NCBI GenBank assembly: GCA_029781035.1
Contig: JAKOXK010000017.1
Span: 101,384-165,383, forward strand
Direction: 5' to 3'
Length of the DNA: 64,000 nt
From: Armatimonadota bacterium
Lineage (GTDB): Bacteria; Armatimonadota; Fimbriimonadia; Fimbriimonadales; Fimbriimonadaceae
Shown here: positions 49,854-58,662 of the stretch, in pieces
How positions within the stretch are numbered: position 1 is the first letter of the stretch
How the letters are laid out: each line of letters starts with the position of its first letter
Notes under the pieces: generated by a model
What the model was told of the DNA's origin: nothing
Databases searched by the model: none
What the model saw: the letters and a program-made list of their open reading frames with translations, nothing else
Made by a program: the position numbers and the translations under genes

Positions 49854-50681
49854 TCACTTATTGGACGCCCTGCCCCCAGTACCGCTCCGTCTCGCATGAC
49901 CACTGTCTGAAGACCGGTGCGCCTTCAATCGCTCCAAAACCACTTGCCACTGGTCTGCCACCTGGGCCGCCACAAGAGCCAGCGGCCGCGCGTCGAGCCC
50001 AGCGTCTTGGCGGACACAGTTCAGGTCGCGCCAGGCTCCAATGGAATCCTGAATGGCGGTGAGCTTCATGACCGTCACTTCATGCTCAGGCAGAAGATTG
50101 GCGCCAAAGAACTCCAGCGTATACCGGAGCCTCTTGGCCACGATGCGGAGTCTGTGAAGCCGGGCATCATCGGGCTCATCCTGCAAAGCTACTTCCGCCT
50201 CCTCAACCAAGGATCGGACCCATGTCGGCAGGGCCACCACCAACTTCGCGTCGATCGCAGACACTGCTGAGTCAAACTCCTTCAGCCAATTGCGCCATCT
50301 GACCTCGTGCAGGCTACGGGCTGCTTTCCTGAGCCTCTTCGGACGTTCGTTCGACCAGTTCCTTTGCTTGGCTGCGGAGCCAGGCAGACCCAGTTGGGCG
50401 GCCAGTGCGCGTTGGACGTCATTGTCCCGGATGACGCCGAGTGACCTTCCAATCTTCTGCAGAGGCTTGTTGAGCTTTCGGAAGACCTTCTTCCTGAGCC
50501 ATGGCCGGGCCAGACGAACGAGAGTGCGTAGCCGCCGGGTCGCGACACGGGCTTGGTGAACGGCTTCCGGATCCTCCGTCGGCACCTCTTTCGCAGACTT
50601 TTCCAGGCGCCGTACCTGCGTGGTCGCAGCCCGGACGAGCGCCCTATCAACCCTTCCGTCTTGATGGATGTCTTCTCCCAC
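49854..50681 (-). CDS. CHAD-domain protein
   Basis: 275 residues. 'EDPEAVHQARVATRRLRTLVRLARPWL', 'LGVIRDNDVQRALAAQL' and 'LHRLRIVAKRLRYTLEFFGANL' show the repeated His/Arg helices of the CHAD domain, which binds inorganic polyphosphate. No CYTH domain is attached. The start is GTG with a TAGGAT box seven bases ahead. The tail is basic (HARRSGTGGRASNK). Confidence 0.88.
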   Translation of the reverse strand: MGEDIHQDGRVDRALVRAATTQVRRLEKSAKEVPTEDPEAVHQARVATRRLRTLVRLARPWLRKKVFRKLNKPLQKIGRSLGVIRDNDVQRALAAQLGLPGSAAKQRNWSNERPKRLRKAARSLHEVRWRNWLKEFDSAVSAIDAKLVVALPTWVRSLVEEAEVALQDEPDDARLHRLRIVAKRLRYTLEFFGANLLPEHEVTVMKLTAIQDSIGAWRDLNCVRQDAGLDARPLALVAAQVADQWQVVLERLKAHRSSDSGHARRSGTGGRASNK

Positions 50682-50688
50682 TACTCCT

Positions 50689-50694
50689 ATCCTA
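50689..50694 (-). promoter_or_regulatory. -10-like box TAGGAT, 7 nt before start
   Basis: TAGGAT on the reverse strand, seven bases before the GTG of the CHAD gene; AGGAG also occurs two bases from the GTG, too near for normal use. Confidence 0.45.
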
Positions 50695-50717
50695 CGTCGT
50701 ACCTGTCGATCCCAGAC

Positions 50718-50723
50718 TACAAT
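50718..50723 (+). promoter_or_regulatory. -10-like box TACAAT before HTTM cassette
   Basis: TACAAT 30 bp before the ATG at 50754, in the divergent gap with the CHAD gene. Confidence 0.4.
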
Positions 50724-50753
50724 GTCTCGTTTGGCCGTGCCAAACTCATCGGC

Positions 50754-51383
50754 ATGGAAGAGGCTCAGCCTCGCCGCAAGGTAGGCGCTTTGGTCAAGGT
50801 GTGGCTAGTCGTCCATGTCTTCTTGATCACAAGCTGGAGCCTGCCGCACGGTGCCCCGGCCATTGAGAACGGCTCAGTCCCGGCCACGGTCTCCAACGTG
50901 GTGCAGAACCTGCCCGACTACGTGTACGCGGCAAACGACTGGTTCAAGGTCAACAGCCCGACCCGCTTCTATTTGGAGTCGACCGGACTCTGGCAGTACT
51001 GGGACATGTTTGCGCCGAACCCATCGAACGTCGACATCTGGGTCGACGCCGTGGTGACCTACAAAGACGGTACTCAGACTGTCGGCGTCTATCCCCGAAT
51101 CAAGAACCTACCGTTTTTCTGGAAGTACATCAAGGAACGGTATCGCAAGTACCTTGAGCGCTCGGCTTTCGACGAGGACAGTTGGACGTGGCCCGACTTT
51201 GCCCAACGGATGGCCTTGGTGAGCTACAAGGATCCCAACAACCCTCCCGTCCATGTCCAACTCAGACGGCACTTTCGCATTGTGCCCGACATGGGAACCA
51301 ATCCCCCCGAGGATTACACGGAGTACACGTACTTCAACTATTACGTTGATCTCGACCGGTTGCGAAGGGACGCCGGTCGATGA
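50754..51383 (+). CDS. HTTM-partner membrane-anchored protein
   Basis: 209 residues from ATG 50754 (MEEAQPRRKVG). One membrane helix (about 12-30) is followed by a soluble domain with 'PTRFYLESTGLWQYWDMFAPNPSNVDIWVDAVVTYKDGT', a Trp- and Tyr-rich pattern that occurs next to HTTM genes, where the 'WxMFxPxP' motif is recurrent. It overlaps the HTTM gene by 4 bp. The domain would sit outside the membrane. Confidence 0.8.
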   Translation: MEEAQPRRKVGALVKVWLVVHVFLITSWSLPHGAPAIENGSVPATVSNVVQNLPDYVYAANDWFKVNSPTRFYLESTGLWQYWDMFAPNPSNVDIWVDAVVTYKDGTQTVGVYPRIKNLPFFWKYIKERYRKYLERSAFDEDSWTWPDFAQRMALVSYKDPNNPPVHVQLRRHFRIVPDMGTNPPEDYTEYTYFNYYVDLDRLRRDAGR

Positions 51384-52600
51384 AGCTTCTACGCAGCCTT
51401 GACAAGGCCGTGTTCGGATGGGGCTCGCCCGTCACGATGGGACTCGTCCGTATCGCCTTCGGCTTCCTCGGGCTGGTCAACTTCTTGATGATCGCCGTGG
51501 ACTTTGACGCTTGGTTCACTGAACGCGGCTTTGTTCCGGCCTGGCACGCCGAGAAGTGGCAGCAGATCCAGGATCGATGGGTGCAACACATCTGGCGGAT
51601 CGACCTGATCCCTGGCGTCACCGACACGAGGGTCACGGCCGCCGTCTACGTCCTGACTCTTCTGGCGTGCTTCCTGACGATGATCGGGCTGTGGACGCGG
51701 ATCGCGAGTGTCGCGATGTTCGTGCTTGTGACGACCCTTCACTTCAGAAACCCTCAGATCCTGCACAGTGGAGACACACTGCTGCGCCAGTTCACGTTCC
51801 TGGTCGCCATTGCACCCAGCGGGGCATCGTGCTCCGTGGATCGGTTGATCGCGCTCTGGAAAGGCAAAGCGCCGAGAGAGCCTCGCCCGGTGTCCCTTTG
51901 GCCGCAACGGCTCATGCAGTATCAGGTGGCCCTGCTCTACTTTACGACCGTGCTCCACAAGATCGGCGGCTCGCACTGGAGGGACGGTACTGCGTTCTAC
52001 TTCATGGGCCAACTCCATGAGTTCGACCGGTTTCCTGCCCCCGAGTTTGTCCACCACCAGCCTTTCGTGGCATTGGCGACATACGGGACGCTGATCATCG
52101 AACTCGCGCTGGCGACCATTGTTTTCAACCGCAAGCTGCGGAAGTATGCGATCGTTGGCGGAATCGTCCTCCACGTCTTGATCGAGTACATGGCCAACAT
52201 CCCCCTGTTTGAGTGGGTAATGATGAGCACCTATCTGTCGTTCTTCTATGGAGACGAAGTCACCGCTTGGTCCCGCAAGCTCGGTCAGAAGTTGAAAAGG
52301 CTTCAGGCGAGCGTCACGCTCCCCAAGGGAACGGAACTGGATCCTAGGGGCCGGAGCTTCCTCGAAGCCTTGGACGTGTTCGGCGTCATCCGGTACGTTC
52401 CGGGAGCCAACGATTGGCAAGCGACTGGGGCCGATGGTCGAGTGCTCGATCCGTTCCGAGCGACGCTCAAAGCCTCTCCCGGTGCTTGGGCACTTGGGTT
52501 ACTGCCCGGCGTCTGGAAGCGGATGGTCGTGAGCTGCACACGGAAAGCCATGCCCGAATCCAGTTCATTGGAATCAATGGCGGAACCGGTGAGCCCCTAG
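51380..52600 (+). CDS. HTTM-domain (vitamin K-dependent gamma-carboxylase-like) membrane protein
   Basis: 406 residues with about eight membrane helices. 'VTMGLVRIAFGFLGLVNFLMIAVDFDAWFTERG', 'HFRNPQILHSGDTLLRQFTFLVAIAPSG' and 'LMQYQVALLYFTTVLHKIGGSHWRDGTAFYFM' are the HTTM core, homologous to the membrane half of vitamin K-dependent gamma-glutamyl carboxylase. Bacterial HTTM functions are mostly unknown. The soluble C-terminal part of about 110 residues is unusual. It overlaps the partner gene upstream. Confidence 0.88.
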   Translation: MKLLRSLDKAVFGWGSPVTMGLVRIAFGFLGLVNFLMIAVDFDAWFTERGFVPAWHAEKWQQIQDRWVQHIWRIDLIPGVTDTRVTAAVYVLTLLACFLTMIGLWTRIASVAMFVLVTTLHFRNPQILHSGDTLLRQFTFLVAIAPSGASCSVDRLIALWKGKAPREPRPVSLWPQRLMQYQVALLYFTTVLHKIGGSHWRDGTAFYFMGQLHEFDRFPAPEFVHHQPFVALATYGTLIIELALATIVFNRKLRKYAIVGGIVLHVLIEYMANIPLFEWVMMSTYLSFFYGDEVTAWSRKLGQKLKRLQASVTLPKGTELDPRGRSFLEALDVFGVIRYVPGANDWQATGADGRVLDPFRATLKASPGAWALGLLPGVWKRMVVSCTRKAMPESSSLESMAEPVSP

Positions 52601-52616
52601 TCCCGTTCACAAGGCG

Positions 52617-52622
52617 TAGAAT
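52617..52622 (+). promoter_or_regulatory. -10-like box TAGAAT, 7 nt before CTG
   Basis: TAGAAT followed by seven bases and an in-frame CTG (52630); the same spacing as before many ATG starts here. Confidence 0.45.
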
Positions 52623-52629
52623 CAAGCCA

Positions 52630-53529
52630 CTGAAACACAGACTTCGTGACGTTTTGCCGTTCAGGAGGCCCAAGCCCTCTCCGGTTCCGATCAGTTCGGA
52701 CTTCTATCTGTCGATCCTAGCGGCGACAGCCACGCTTCCACCGCTACTTCGGGTCGCAAGGCCAGGTGGAGGCGACGGATCGGTGGACGCGCTGGGCGTT
52801 CCCCTTCACGCACAGGCCGACAAAGAGGACCTGGCCCGACCGATGCAGAGGGGCATATACGCCTTCTCGTCACCGAACCAGAAGACCGTGCTGAAGTTGA
52901 GGGTGTTCGCCAAGGAAGAAGCCGGTTTTGAACCCGAATCTCTCTTGCGTTCACCCTTAGCAGTCAACTTGGAGCCAGAGGTTCTGGACAGAATCCGATC
53001 CACTTGGACAATCCTCCAACTCACGTTCGAGGCCTATGATCCTGCCCTATACCCTGCACTGGAACTAATGCTGCGATTGGCCTCGCGGCTGGCGGAGCTG
53101 ACGGAAGGAGTGATCGCCGACCCCCTTTCCGTCGCCTACAGGTTGCCGGCTGACGTACCGTCACACGATAGCGGCGAGCTCTTTGCCGTTACTGACTTCG
53201 TGACTGTCCAGCAGAACTTGGGAACAGGTTCCTGGGAGCTTCAGACGACGGGCCTCGTGAAGTTCGATCAACCTGAGATCCTCCTGGCCATGGTGCCAGA
53301 TCCACAGGTCACGACCGGCAAGAGCTTCTTGCTCTCCCTTGCCGACGGAGTCCTCAGAGGCAAGACACTCAGACCAGGCGACCGTCTCGTGTCAGAGCAA
53401 GGCTGGATTGTGGGCGAGTCACCGACAGTCACAGCCCAAATGGTTATGGCGCCTTGCTTAGAGATCCTGCCCGTCAGATCCTCAGTGGCCGAGGCTTTGT
53501 CGGCGTGGAAGGCATCGCATGAGCAGTGA
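52630..53529 (+). CDS. Hypothetical protein, probable CTG start
   Basis: 299 residues if CTG 52630 is used, giving (M)KHRLRDVLPFRRPKPSPVPISSDFYLSIL. No ATG, GTG or TTG occurs between the end of the HTTM gene and this CTG, and the next possible start (TTG 52654) is eight residues later. A TAGAAT box stands seven bases ahead of the CTG, the spacing seen at leaderless starts in this window. The body has helix and strand mixes ('LPLLRVARPGGGDGSVDALGVPLHAQADKED', 'SWTILQLTFEAYDPALYPALELMLRLASRLAEL') and no recognised family. It overlaps the fRMsr gene by 11 bp. Confidence 0.5.
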   Translation: MKHRLRDVLPFRRPKPSPVPISSDFYLSILAATATLPPLLRVARPGGGDGSVDALGVPLHAQADKEDLARPMQRGIYAFSSPNQKTVLKLRVFAKEEAGFEPESLLRSPLAVNLEPEVLDRIRSTWTILQLTFEAYDPALYPALELMLRLASRLAELTEGVIADPLSVAYRLPADVPSHDSGELFAVTDFVTVQQNLGTGSWELQTTGLVKFDQPEILLAMVPDPQVTTGKSFLLSLADGVLRGKTLRPGDRLVSEQGWIVGESPTVTAQMVMAPCLEILPVRSSVAEALSAWKASHEQ

Positions 53530-54007
53530 CAACGGATTCGAAGTTCTTGAAGGTCTGGCCGACTCAAACCTGACCGGTCGGCAGTTCCGGCAGTTGTGCA
53601 TGGACAGCCTGGCTCGGATTCCAGGCTACGACTGGTGCGGAATCTATCGGCTCGAGACGACGGCCGAGGAGCCTGAGACACTTGTGTTGGACGCCTTTGT
53701 CGGTGCACCAACTGACCATGACCGGATCTCCGTCGGGCAAGGCGTGTGCGGGACAGCCGTCGCGACAGGCGAAAACCAAGTCGTTGATGACGTCTGGGCC
53801 TTGGACAATTATTTGGCCTGCTCGTTGGAGACCAAGTCAGAGGCCGTGGTCTTGATCCGGCAGAGTATCGAGACCCCCGGCGGTGAAAACGCGCTGGGCC
53901 CGATCCTTGGACAGATCGATATCGACAGCCATGTTGCCAAGCGCTTCGCCCATTCGGACATCCTGATGCTCGAGGGCTTGGCGTCACTTATAGCGGAAAG
54001 GTGGTGA
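53519..54007 (+). CDS. GAF-domain free methionine-R-sulfoxide reductase
   Basis: 162 residues, one GAF domain. 'VGQGVCGTAVATGENQVVDDVWALDNYLACSLETKSEAVVLI' carries the two Cys of the fRMsr signature (GVCGTA and the ...ACS... Cys). The third Cys before it, present in E. coli YebR, is replaced here ('APTDHDRISVG'). It would reduce free methionine-R-sulfoxide to methionine with thioredoxin. It overlaps the upstream hypothetical gene. Confidence 0.85.
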   Translation: MSSDNGFEVLEGLADSNLTGRQFRQLCMDSLARIPGYDWCGIYRLETTAEEPETLVLDAFVGAPTDHDRISVGQGVCGTAVATGENQVVDDVWALDNYLACSLETKSEAVVLIRQSIETPGGENALGPILGQIDIDSHVAKRFAHSDILMLEGLASLIAERW

Positions 54008-54034
54008 GACCGGGTTCCTGAACCCACCAACCGG

Positions 54035-54052
54035 GACAATCTCCTGATTGTC
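54035..54052. repeat. Hairpin GACAATC / GATTGTC
   Basis: Seven-bp stem with a 4-nt loop in the 137-bp gap between the fRMsr stop and dxs. Could be a weak terminator or an operator. Confidence 0.3.
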
Positions 54053-54108
54053 GCCTCAATAAGACGAAATCAGGTAGCCCACTTAGGGGTCGAACGGCCC
54101 CCGTCTGG

Positions 54109-54114
54109 TACGAT
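54109..54114 (+). promoter_or_regulatory. -10-like box TACGAT before dxs
   Basis: TACGAT 30 bp before the ATG at 54145; transcription would start near 54121, before the ATG but after the GTG at 54118 that also lies in frame. Confidence 0.35.
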
Positions 54115-54144
54115 AGTGTGCTGTCCAGGGTTATCGTGGACAGA

Positions 54145-56142
54145 ATGGCCGGAATGTACGAGTTGCTCGAGACCGTCGTCACGCCCACAGACTTGCACAA
54201 GTTCAGTGACAAGGAGTTGCGGCAAGTCGCAGACGAGGTGCGACAGGCGATCCTCGACAACGTCAGCAAGACCGGCGGTCACTTGAGTTCCAACCTCGGC
54301 ACGGTCGAACTGACAGTGGCCATGTACGCCGCCTATTCCATTCCCCCCGACAAGGTGGTATGGGACACCGGGCATCAGGCGTACCCACACAAGCTCCTCA
54401 CCGGACGATTGAACCGCTTTGAAACGTTGAGGAAGCACGGTGGCCTTAACGGGTTCCTGAGGCGAGACGAGCACCCACTCGATTACTTCGGGGCAGGGCA
54501 TGCAGGAACGGCCATCTCCGCCGCACTCGGTTTCGCTGCAGCACGCGACCGGCTTGGAACAAAGGAGAAGGTCGTTGCTGTCACGGGCGATGCCGCCATC
54601 GCCAGCGGCATGAGTTGGGAGGCCCTTTTCCACGCAGGTGAACTCCAGACCGATCTCTGTGTCGTGCTAAACGACAACAGAATGTCGATCGCGCCAAACG
54701 TCGGCGCCCTCCACAACTACTTGGTCAAACTCAGGTCTCGGCCCGATTTCCAGGGACTGGCACGCACGGCCAAACGAGTCATTGAACGGATTCCTGGACC
54801 GGCTCCACGGATCGCGGCAGGCCTCCGCCACGGCATCACGCACTATCTCGCTCCTGAGGACACTGGCACGATCTTCGAGGAGATCGGCTTTGAGTACATC
54901 GGCGCCGTGGACGGCCACGACATGCCGACCCTTCTCGATGTCTTCCGTAAAGTCCGCGAACTGGACTATCCGGTTTTTGTCCATGCACTGACCGTCAAAG
55001 GAAAAGGCTATGAAGTCGCTGAAGACGACAGCCGGAAGTGGCACGGCGTGACGCCCTTTGACGTGTCTAGTTGCGAACTGCCCAAGAAGGCAGGGGCTCC
55101 CGCCTACACGCAGGTTTTCGGCGAAGCCATGGTCGAGCTCGGCCACGAGGATGAGAAAGTCGTCGCTATCACAGCGGCAATGCCAGACGGCACGGGTCTG
55201 ACTGCCTTTAGTCGGGAGTTTCCAGAGCGGTACTACGACACCGGCATTGCCGAGCAACACGCAGTGACTTTCGCCGCTGGCCTGGCTGCCGGAGGGCTCA
55301 AGCCGTTCTGCGCGATCTACTCGACGTTCCTTCAACGAGGCTTCGACCAGGTGCTTCACGATGTCGCCCTGCAAAACCTCCCGGTCCGGTTCGTGATGGA
55401 CCGGGCTGGACTCGTCGGGGACGACGGGCCGACCCACCACGGTGTTTTCGACATCGCGTACCTGACCATGATGCCGAACATGACGCTCGTGGCGCCCCGT
55501 GATGCCACAGAGCTCCGAGAGATGTTGCGGTATATGGCCTCCTTTGAAGGCGGCCCGATCGCACTCCGATACCCGCGCGGCACGGCCGAGGACGTGCTTC
55601 CTGAAGCAAGGACCCCAATCAGCCATGGATCGGCTGAGGTACTCGGCTCACCGAGTGGCCAACGACCTTTGACCACAACCGCTTCCTCCTCCGAACCTGG
55701 AGATCGCCCGACCCGAGCCCTTGTCGAAACAGTGTCCAAAGCTGGAGGATCGCGGGTCCTGATCGTGGCGGTTGGAACACTGGTTTCGGAGGCCTGGAGG
55801 GCGGCACTTCGACTCGAAACGGAGGGTCTGGAAGTGGTTGTCGTCAACGCCCGCTTCGTCAAACCGATCGATGAAGACACAATCCTCGCATTAGCGCATG
55901 AAGCCGACCTCGTGGTCACAGCAGAGGAGGGCCAGCATACGGGCGGCTTCGGCCAACAGGTCCGTGACTTGCTTGCTCGCGCGGGCCTGTCGCAAACGCC
56001 TCTCGAGATCGTGGCGATCGGCGACCACTTCGTCGAGCATGGCGCTCAACCCATCATCCGCGCCGCGAATGGCTTGGACGCCGACTCAATCGTCGCCCGC
56101 ATCGTGGCCAAAGTGAGACAACGGCTCACCAAGGCTGTCTAG
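54145..56142 (+). CDS. dxs: 1-deoxy-D-xylulose-5-phosphate synthase
   Basis: 665 residues. 'SSNLGTVELTVAMYAAYSIPPDKVVWDTGHQAYPHKLLTGR', 'GIAEQHAVTFAAGLAAGG' (catalytic Glu) and 'DRAGLVGDDGPTHHGVFDIAYL' are DXS marks; it joins pyruvate and glyceraldehyde-3-phosphate to start the MEP isoprenoid path. Two core motifs deviate: GHSSTS is 'GHAGTAIS' and the TPP motif GDG is 'GDAAIASGM'. There is also an about 30-residue insert (near 500-530) of Ser/Thr/Pro. ATG 54145 is preferred over GTG 54118. Confidence 0.9.
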   Translation: MAGMYELLETVVTPTDLHKFSDKELRQVADEVRQAILDNVSKTGGHLSSNLGTVELTVAMYAAYSIPPDKVVWDTGHQAYPHKLLTGRLNRFETLRKHGGLNGFLRRDEHPLDYFGAGHAGTAISAALGFAAARDRLGTKEKVVAVTGDAAIASGMSWEALFHAGELQTDLCVVLNDNRMSIAPNVGALHNYLVKLRSRPDFQGLARTAKRVIERIPGPAPRIAAGLRHGITHYLAPEDTGTIFEEIGFEYIGAVDGHDMPTLLDVFRKVRELDYPVFVHALTVKGKGYEVAEDDSRKWHGVTPFDVSSCELPKKAGAPAYTQVFGEAMVELGHEDEKVVAITAAMPDGTGLTAFSREFPERYYDTGIAEQHAVTFAAGLAAGGLKPFCAIYSTFLQRGFDQVLHDVALQNLPVRFVMDRAGLVGDDGPTHHGVFDIAYLTMMPNMTLVAPRDATELREMLRYMASFEGGPIALRYPRGTAEDVLPEARTPISHGSAEVLGSPSGQRPLTTTASSSEPGDRPTRALVETVSKAGGSRVLIVAVGTLVSEAWRAALRLETEGLEVVVVNARFVKPIDEDTILALAHEADLVVTAEEGQHTGGFGQQVRDLLARAGLSQTPLEIVAIGDHFVEHGAQPIIRAANGLDADSIVARIVAKVRQRLTKAV

Positions 56143-56192
56143 GCTTGGAGTCAGCCGCAAGACCTAGGGCCGTACGGCTGACTCGCAAACCA

Positions 56193-58301
56193 TCAGGTTG
56201 TCGGGGTCGGCTTGGCTGGTTCGAGCATGAAGGCGAAGACATCGCCGCGGTCGTACTCCCAGAGCCGACGCCAGCCGTCAGTCGCGGTGGCGTAGACCCA
56301 GAGGTTTTCCGAGAACGCGGCCGTCTGACAGGTTCCCAGCAGGTCGCTGACAGCCGAACTGATGCTGTGGCTCCCAATCCCGACTGGCCCCGAGTCACTG
56401 CCGACACCGTTCGCATGTCCGCGATACACGTTGAACGCGTATGTCGCGAACTGGTTCGGGTGGGAAGCTTCAAAGGCCATGAGGACACTGTCGGTCAAGG
56501 CGTGGTATTCGAGGCCACCGCAGTCTGGATTGGCGCCGTTTGCCCCGATCGTCGGAGGAGCGATCACGGCCGTACAGAAGTTGTTGTCCACTTGAAGCGT
56601 CATCACGAAGGCGTTACCGTGGACGAGGTTCAGTCCGGGCAAGCTCGCATCGTCCGTGAAGATCGTGCCCGACAGATCGTCAAGGGACGGGACGTACCAC
56701 TTGACACCCTTTGTGGCCAGGTTCACCATGTTGCCAGCCGTGTCGAACAACTCAACCTTGATGTCGTACTTGCCCGCCGAAGCGGCTGGCACGAGGCTGT
56801 ACGTGTTGAAGTAGGCGCTCGTCAAGTCGTCAAGTTCATACCCAGGAGGTATCGCCCAATCGCCGACCGGAGGAGCCGATGGCGGGATCTCGAACAAGTT
56901 GGTCACAGTCCCGACGGACTTGGGGCCAACGTTCCACGTGCTGTAGACCGGGTGTCCACCGACTTCGTGGATATAGTGCCTCCCGACAGGAGTCGCCAGA
57001 ACTTGCCAGGCGCCCAGATCTGCCGGATCCGTACCGGTCGGGGCCCAGGAGACGCGGTAGTAGAGGACGCCTTTTGACCGAAGCGTGTCGCGGAATCGCA
57101 ACCGAGGCCTGATCAGTCCTCCAAACGGACCGTTACCCCGTGTCCACCCTCGATCGTGGCCGTCAATGGCGACCGATGTGAGTGGATCGAGGGAAGTTCC
57201 GCGGATCGCATGAGGCGAGATGGTCCCGATTGCCTCCAAGATCACCCAATCCCCGTCGGCATCGATCGGCGGCTCATCGCAGCAGGTTCGTGCGTTCGGG
57301 TTGGAGACGTAGAGCTTCACTTCGGAACCACAGGCATAGTTCCAGAAGGTGTTGCAAGCGATCGGGTGCTTCTCGTAGATGACCGTGTCCGTCCCATTGA
57401 TCGTCTGCCTGACTCTGAACCACAGATCGGGGGTGTCCGGGTTCAACCAACCGTTGTAAAAGCAACATGTGAACCTGCCGTAGCAATCGGTGATCGTCTC
57501 ACAGACCTTGATCTTCCAGACGAACCAGGGCCAGTGCCAACAGAAGATCGGGAAGAAGACCTCCATGTTCTCGGTCAGCGAGTTCTTGAATGCCAGGTCG
57601 CTGCCGTTGCGTGCAATCAGCTTCAGTTCGGAGCTGAAAACGATGCGGGTCGGATCCGACAGCCCCTTACGCCGTTTGACGAGCACGTCTTCCATCCACG
57701 GCACGGGATCTGGCGGCCACGCTTCGGGCCCTGGATCGGGTGGCCACGGCATGGGAATGACATGGACCTCCTCCAACACGATCTCGCGCAGGCGCTTGAG
57801 GATGTCTCCCGGGATCCGCTCGATGATGTACCACCACGGATCAACCTCGTACACCTCGACCGTCGCTCCACAGACATTGAGGTCCACGGCGTTCGGGCCC
57901 GTTCCCACCCGTTTGAGGACTCGCCCTTTGGCGCAACACCAACCGAGCAGCCATTTGAGCCAGTCCGGGCGCCGGACGACGATTCCTAGTTCCTTGTCCT
58001 TTCCCAGATCATGGATCAAGGACTGCTCGACGGCACCACGCCGCATCAGCTCGGCATAGACGCCGGTTTCGGCACCGGTTTCTGGCCCGATCACCACCCT
58101 GAACGACCGACGTTCTCCCACTGCCGGGGCTTCCAGTTGCGCTCGCGAGTCCTTTTCCAGTGGCCTACGGTCCAGCAAGTCCCCGGACGATGAGAATAGG
58201 TAGGCGAATACCGACGGCAAGTTGTCGTCTTTTCGAATGTCAATGAGCGAAACGCTGACGCGCAGCTTGTGCGTCGCTCCTCTCTGTTTCTCACTTGGCA
58301 T
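56193..58301 (-). CDS. Large Cys-rich protein of unknown function
   Basis: 702 residues, no signal peptide, no membrane helix. The N-terminal 130 residues look like a transthyretin-type beta domain ('LRVSVSLIDIRKDDNLPSVFAYLFSSSGDLLDRRPL'). A middle part holds many Cys and Trp ('FFPIFCWHWPWFVWKIKVCETITDCYGRFTCCFYNGWLNPDTPD' pattern, 'CNTFWNYACGSEVKLYV', 'ARTCCDEPP'), then a 'LRSKGVLYYRVSW' segment and a further beta domain. Similar Cys/Trp architecture is known to me from uncharacterised large bacterial proteins, but I cannot name a family. GGAG five bases before ATG. Confidence 0.8.
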   Translation of the reverse strand: MPSEKQRGATHKLRVSVSLIDIRKDDNLPSVFAYLFSSSGDLLDRRPLEKDSRAQLEAPAVGERRSFRVVIGPETGAETGVYAELMRRGAVEQSLIHDLGKDKELGIVVRRPDWLKWLLGWCCAKGRVLKRVGTGPNAVDLNVCGATVEVYEVDPWWYIIERIPGDILKRLREIVLEEVHVIPMPWPPDPGPEAWPPDPVPWMEDVLVKRRKGLSDPTRIVFSSELKLIARNGSDLAFKNSLTENMEVFFPIFCWHWPWFVWKIKVCETITDCYGRFTCCFYNGWLNPDTPDLWFRVRQTINGTDTVIYEKHPIACNTFWNYACGSEVKLYVSNPNARTCCDEPPIDADGDWVILEAIGTISPHAIRGTSLDPLTSVAIDGHDRGWTRGNGPFGGLIRPRLRFRDTLRSKGVLYYRVSWAPTGTDPADLGAWQVLATPVGRHYIHEVGGHPVYSTWNVGPKSVGTVTNLFEIPPSAPPVGDWAIPPGYELDDLTSAYFNTYSLVPAASAGKYDIKVELFDTAGNMVNLATKGVKWYVPSLDDLSGTIFTDDASLPGLNLVHGNAFVMTLQVDNNFCTAVIAPPTIGANGANPDCGGLEYHALTDSVLMAFEASHPNQFATYAFNVYRGHANGVGSDSGPVGIGSHSISSAVSDLLGTCQTAAFSENLWVYATATDGWRRLWEYDRGDVFAFMLEPAKPTPTT

Positions 58302-58599
58302 ATCAACTCCACAGGGTCAATCACCCTGCGCTATCTTTATACAGCAGAAATGCTGATAGACGGAGGCGCATTCTCCAAATGGTGAGGAATTGTCGCGTTC
58401 GGTCGAAGAAGACCCGACTGTCACACTTCCGCTGTTCGAACAGGTTCAACCGTGCCTGTAGGCCGCAGCGACGCCTTCCAGTCCTAACGTAGACAGAAGA
58501 CCGCCAGTGGAGTTACGGGCAAGCTGCCCAGTCCTGTTTGGCTGGACGCCCTAAACGTGTCTAACGTCACAACAAGGAACGGAGTCGGGCTCAAGCGTG

Positions 58600-58605
58600 T
58601 AGAAT
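58600..58605 (+). promoter_or_regulatory. -10-like box TAGAAT upstream of nadA
   Basis: TAGAAT about 115 bp before the chosen nadA start; the transcript would carry a leader with a GTCCCG/CGGGAC hairpin. Confidence 0.45.
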
Positions 58606-58650
58606 CTTTACAGAGCGTGCACAACATCCCCGTCCCGTGAAACCGGGACT

Positions 58651-58662
58651 GTGAACGTTCAC
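58651..58662. repeat. Perfect 12-bp palindrome GTGAACGTTCAC
   Basis: Palindrome in the nadA leader about 40 bp after the predicted transcript start; could be a repressor site. It overlaps an alternative GTG start. Confidence 0.4.

Noticed and set aside
54667..55626. 319-codon reverse frame
   Set aside because: Antisense to dxs; no independent evidence.
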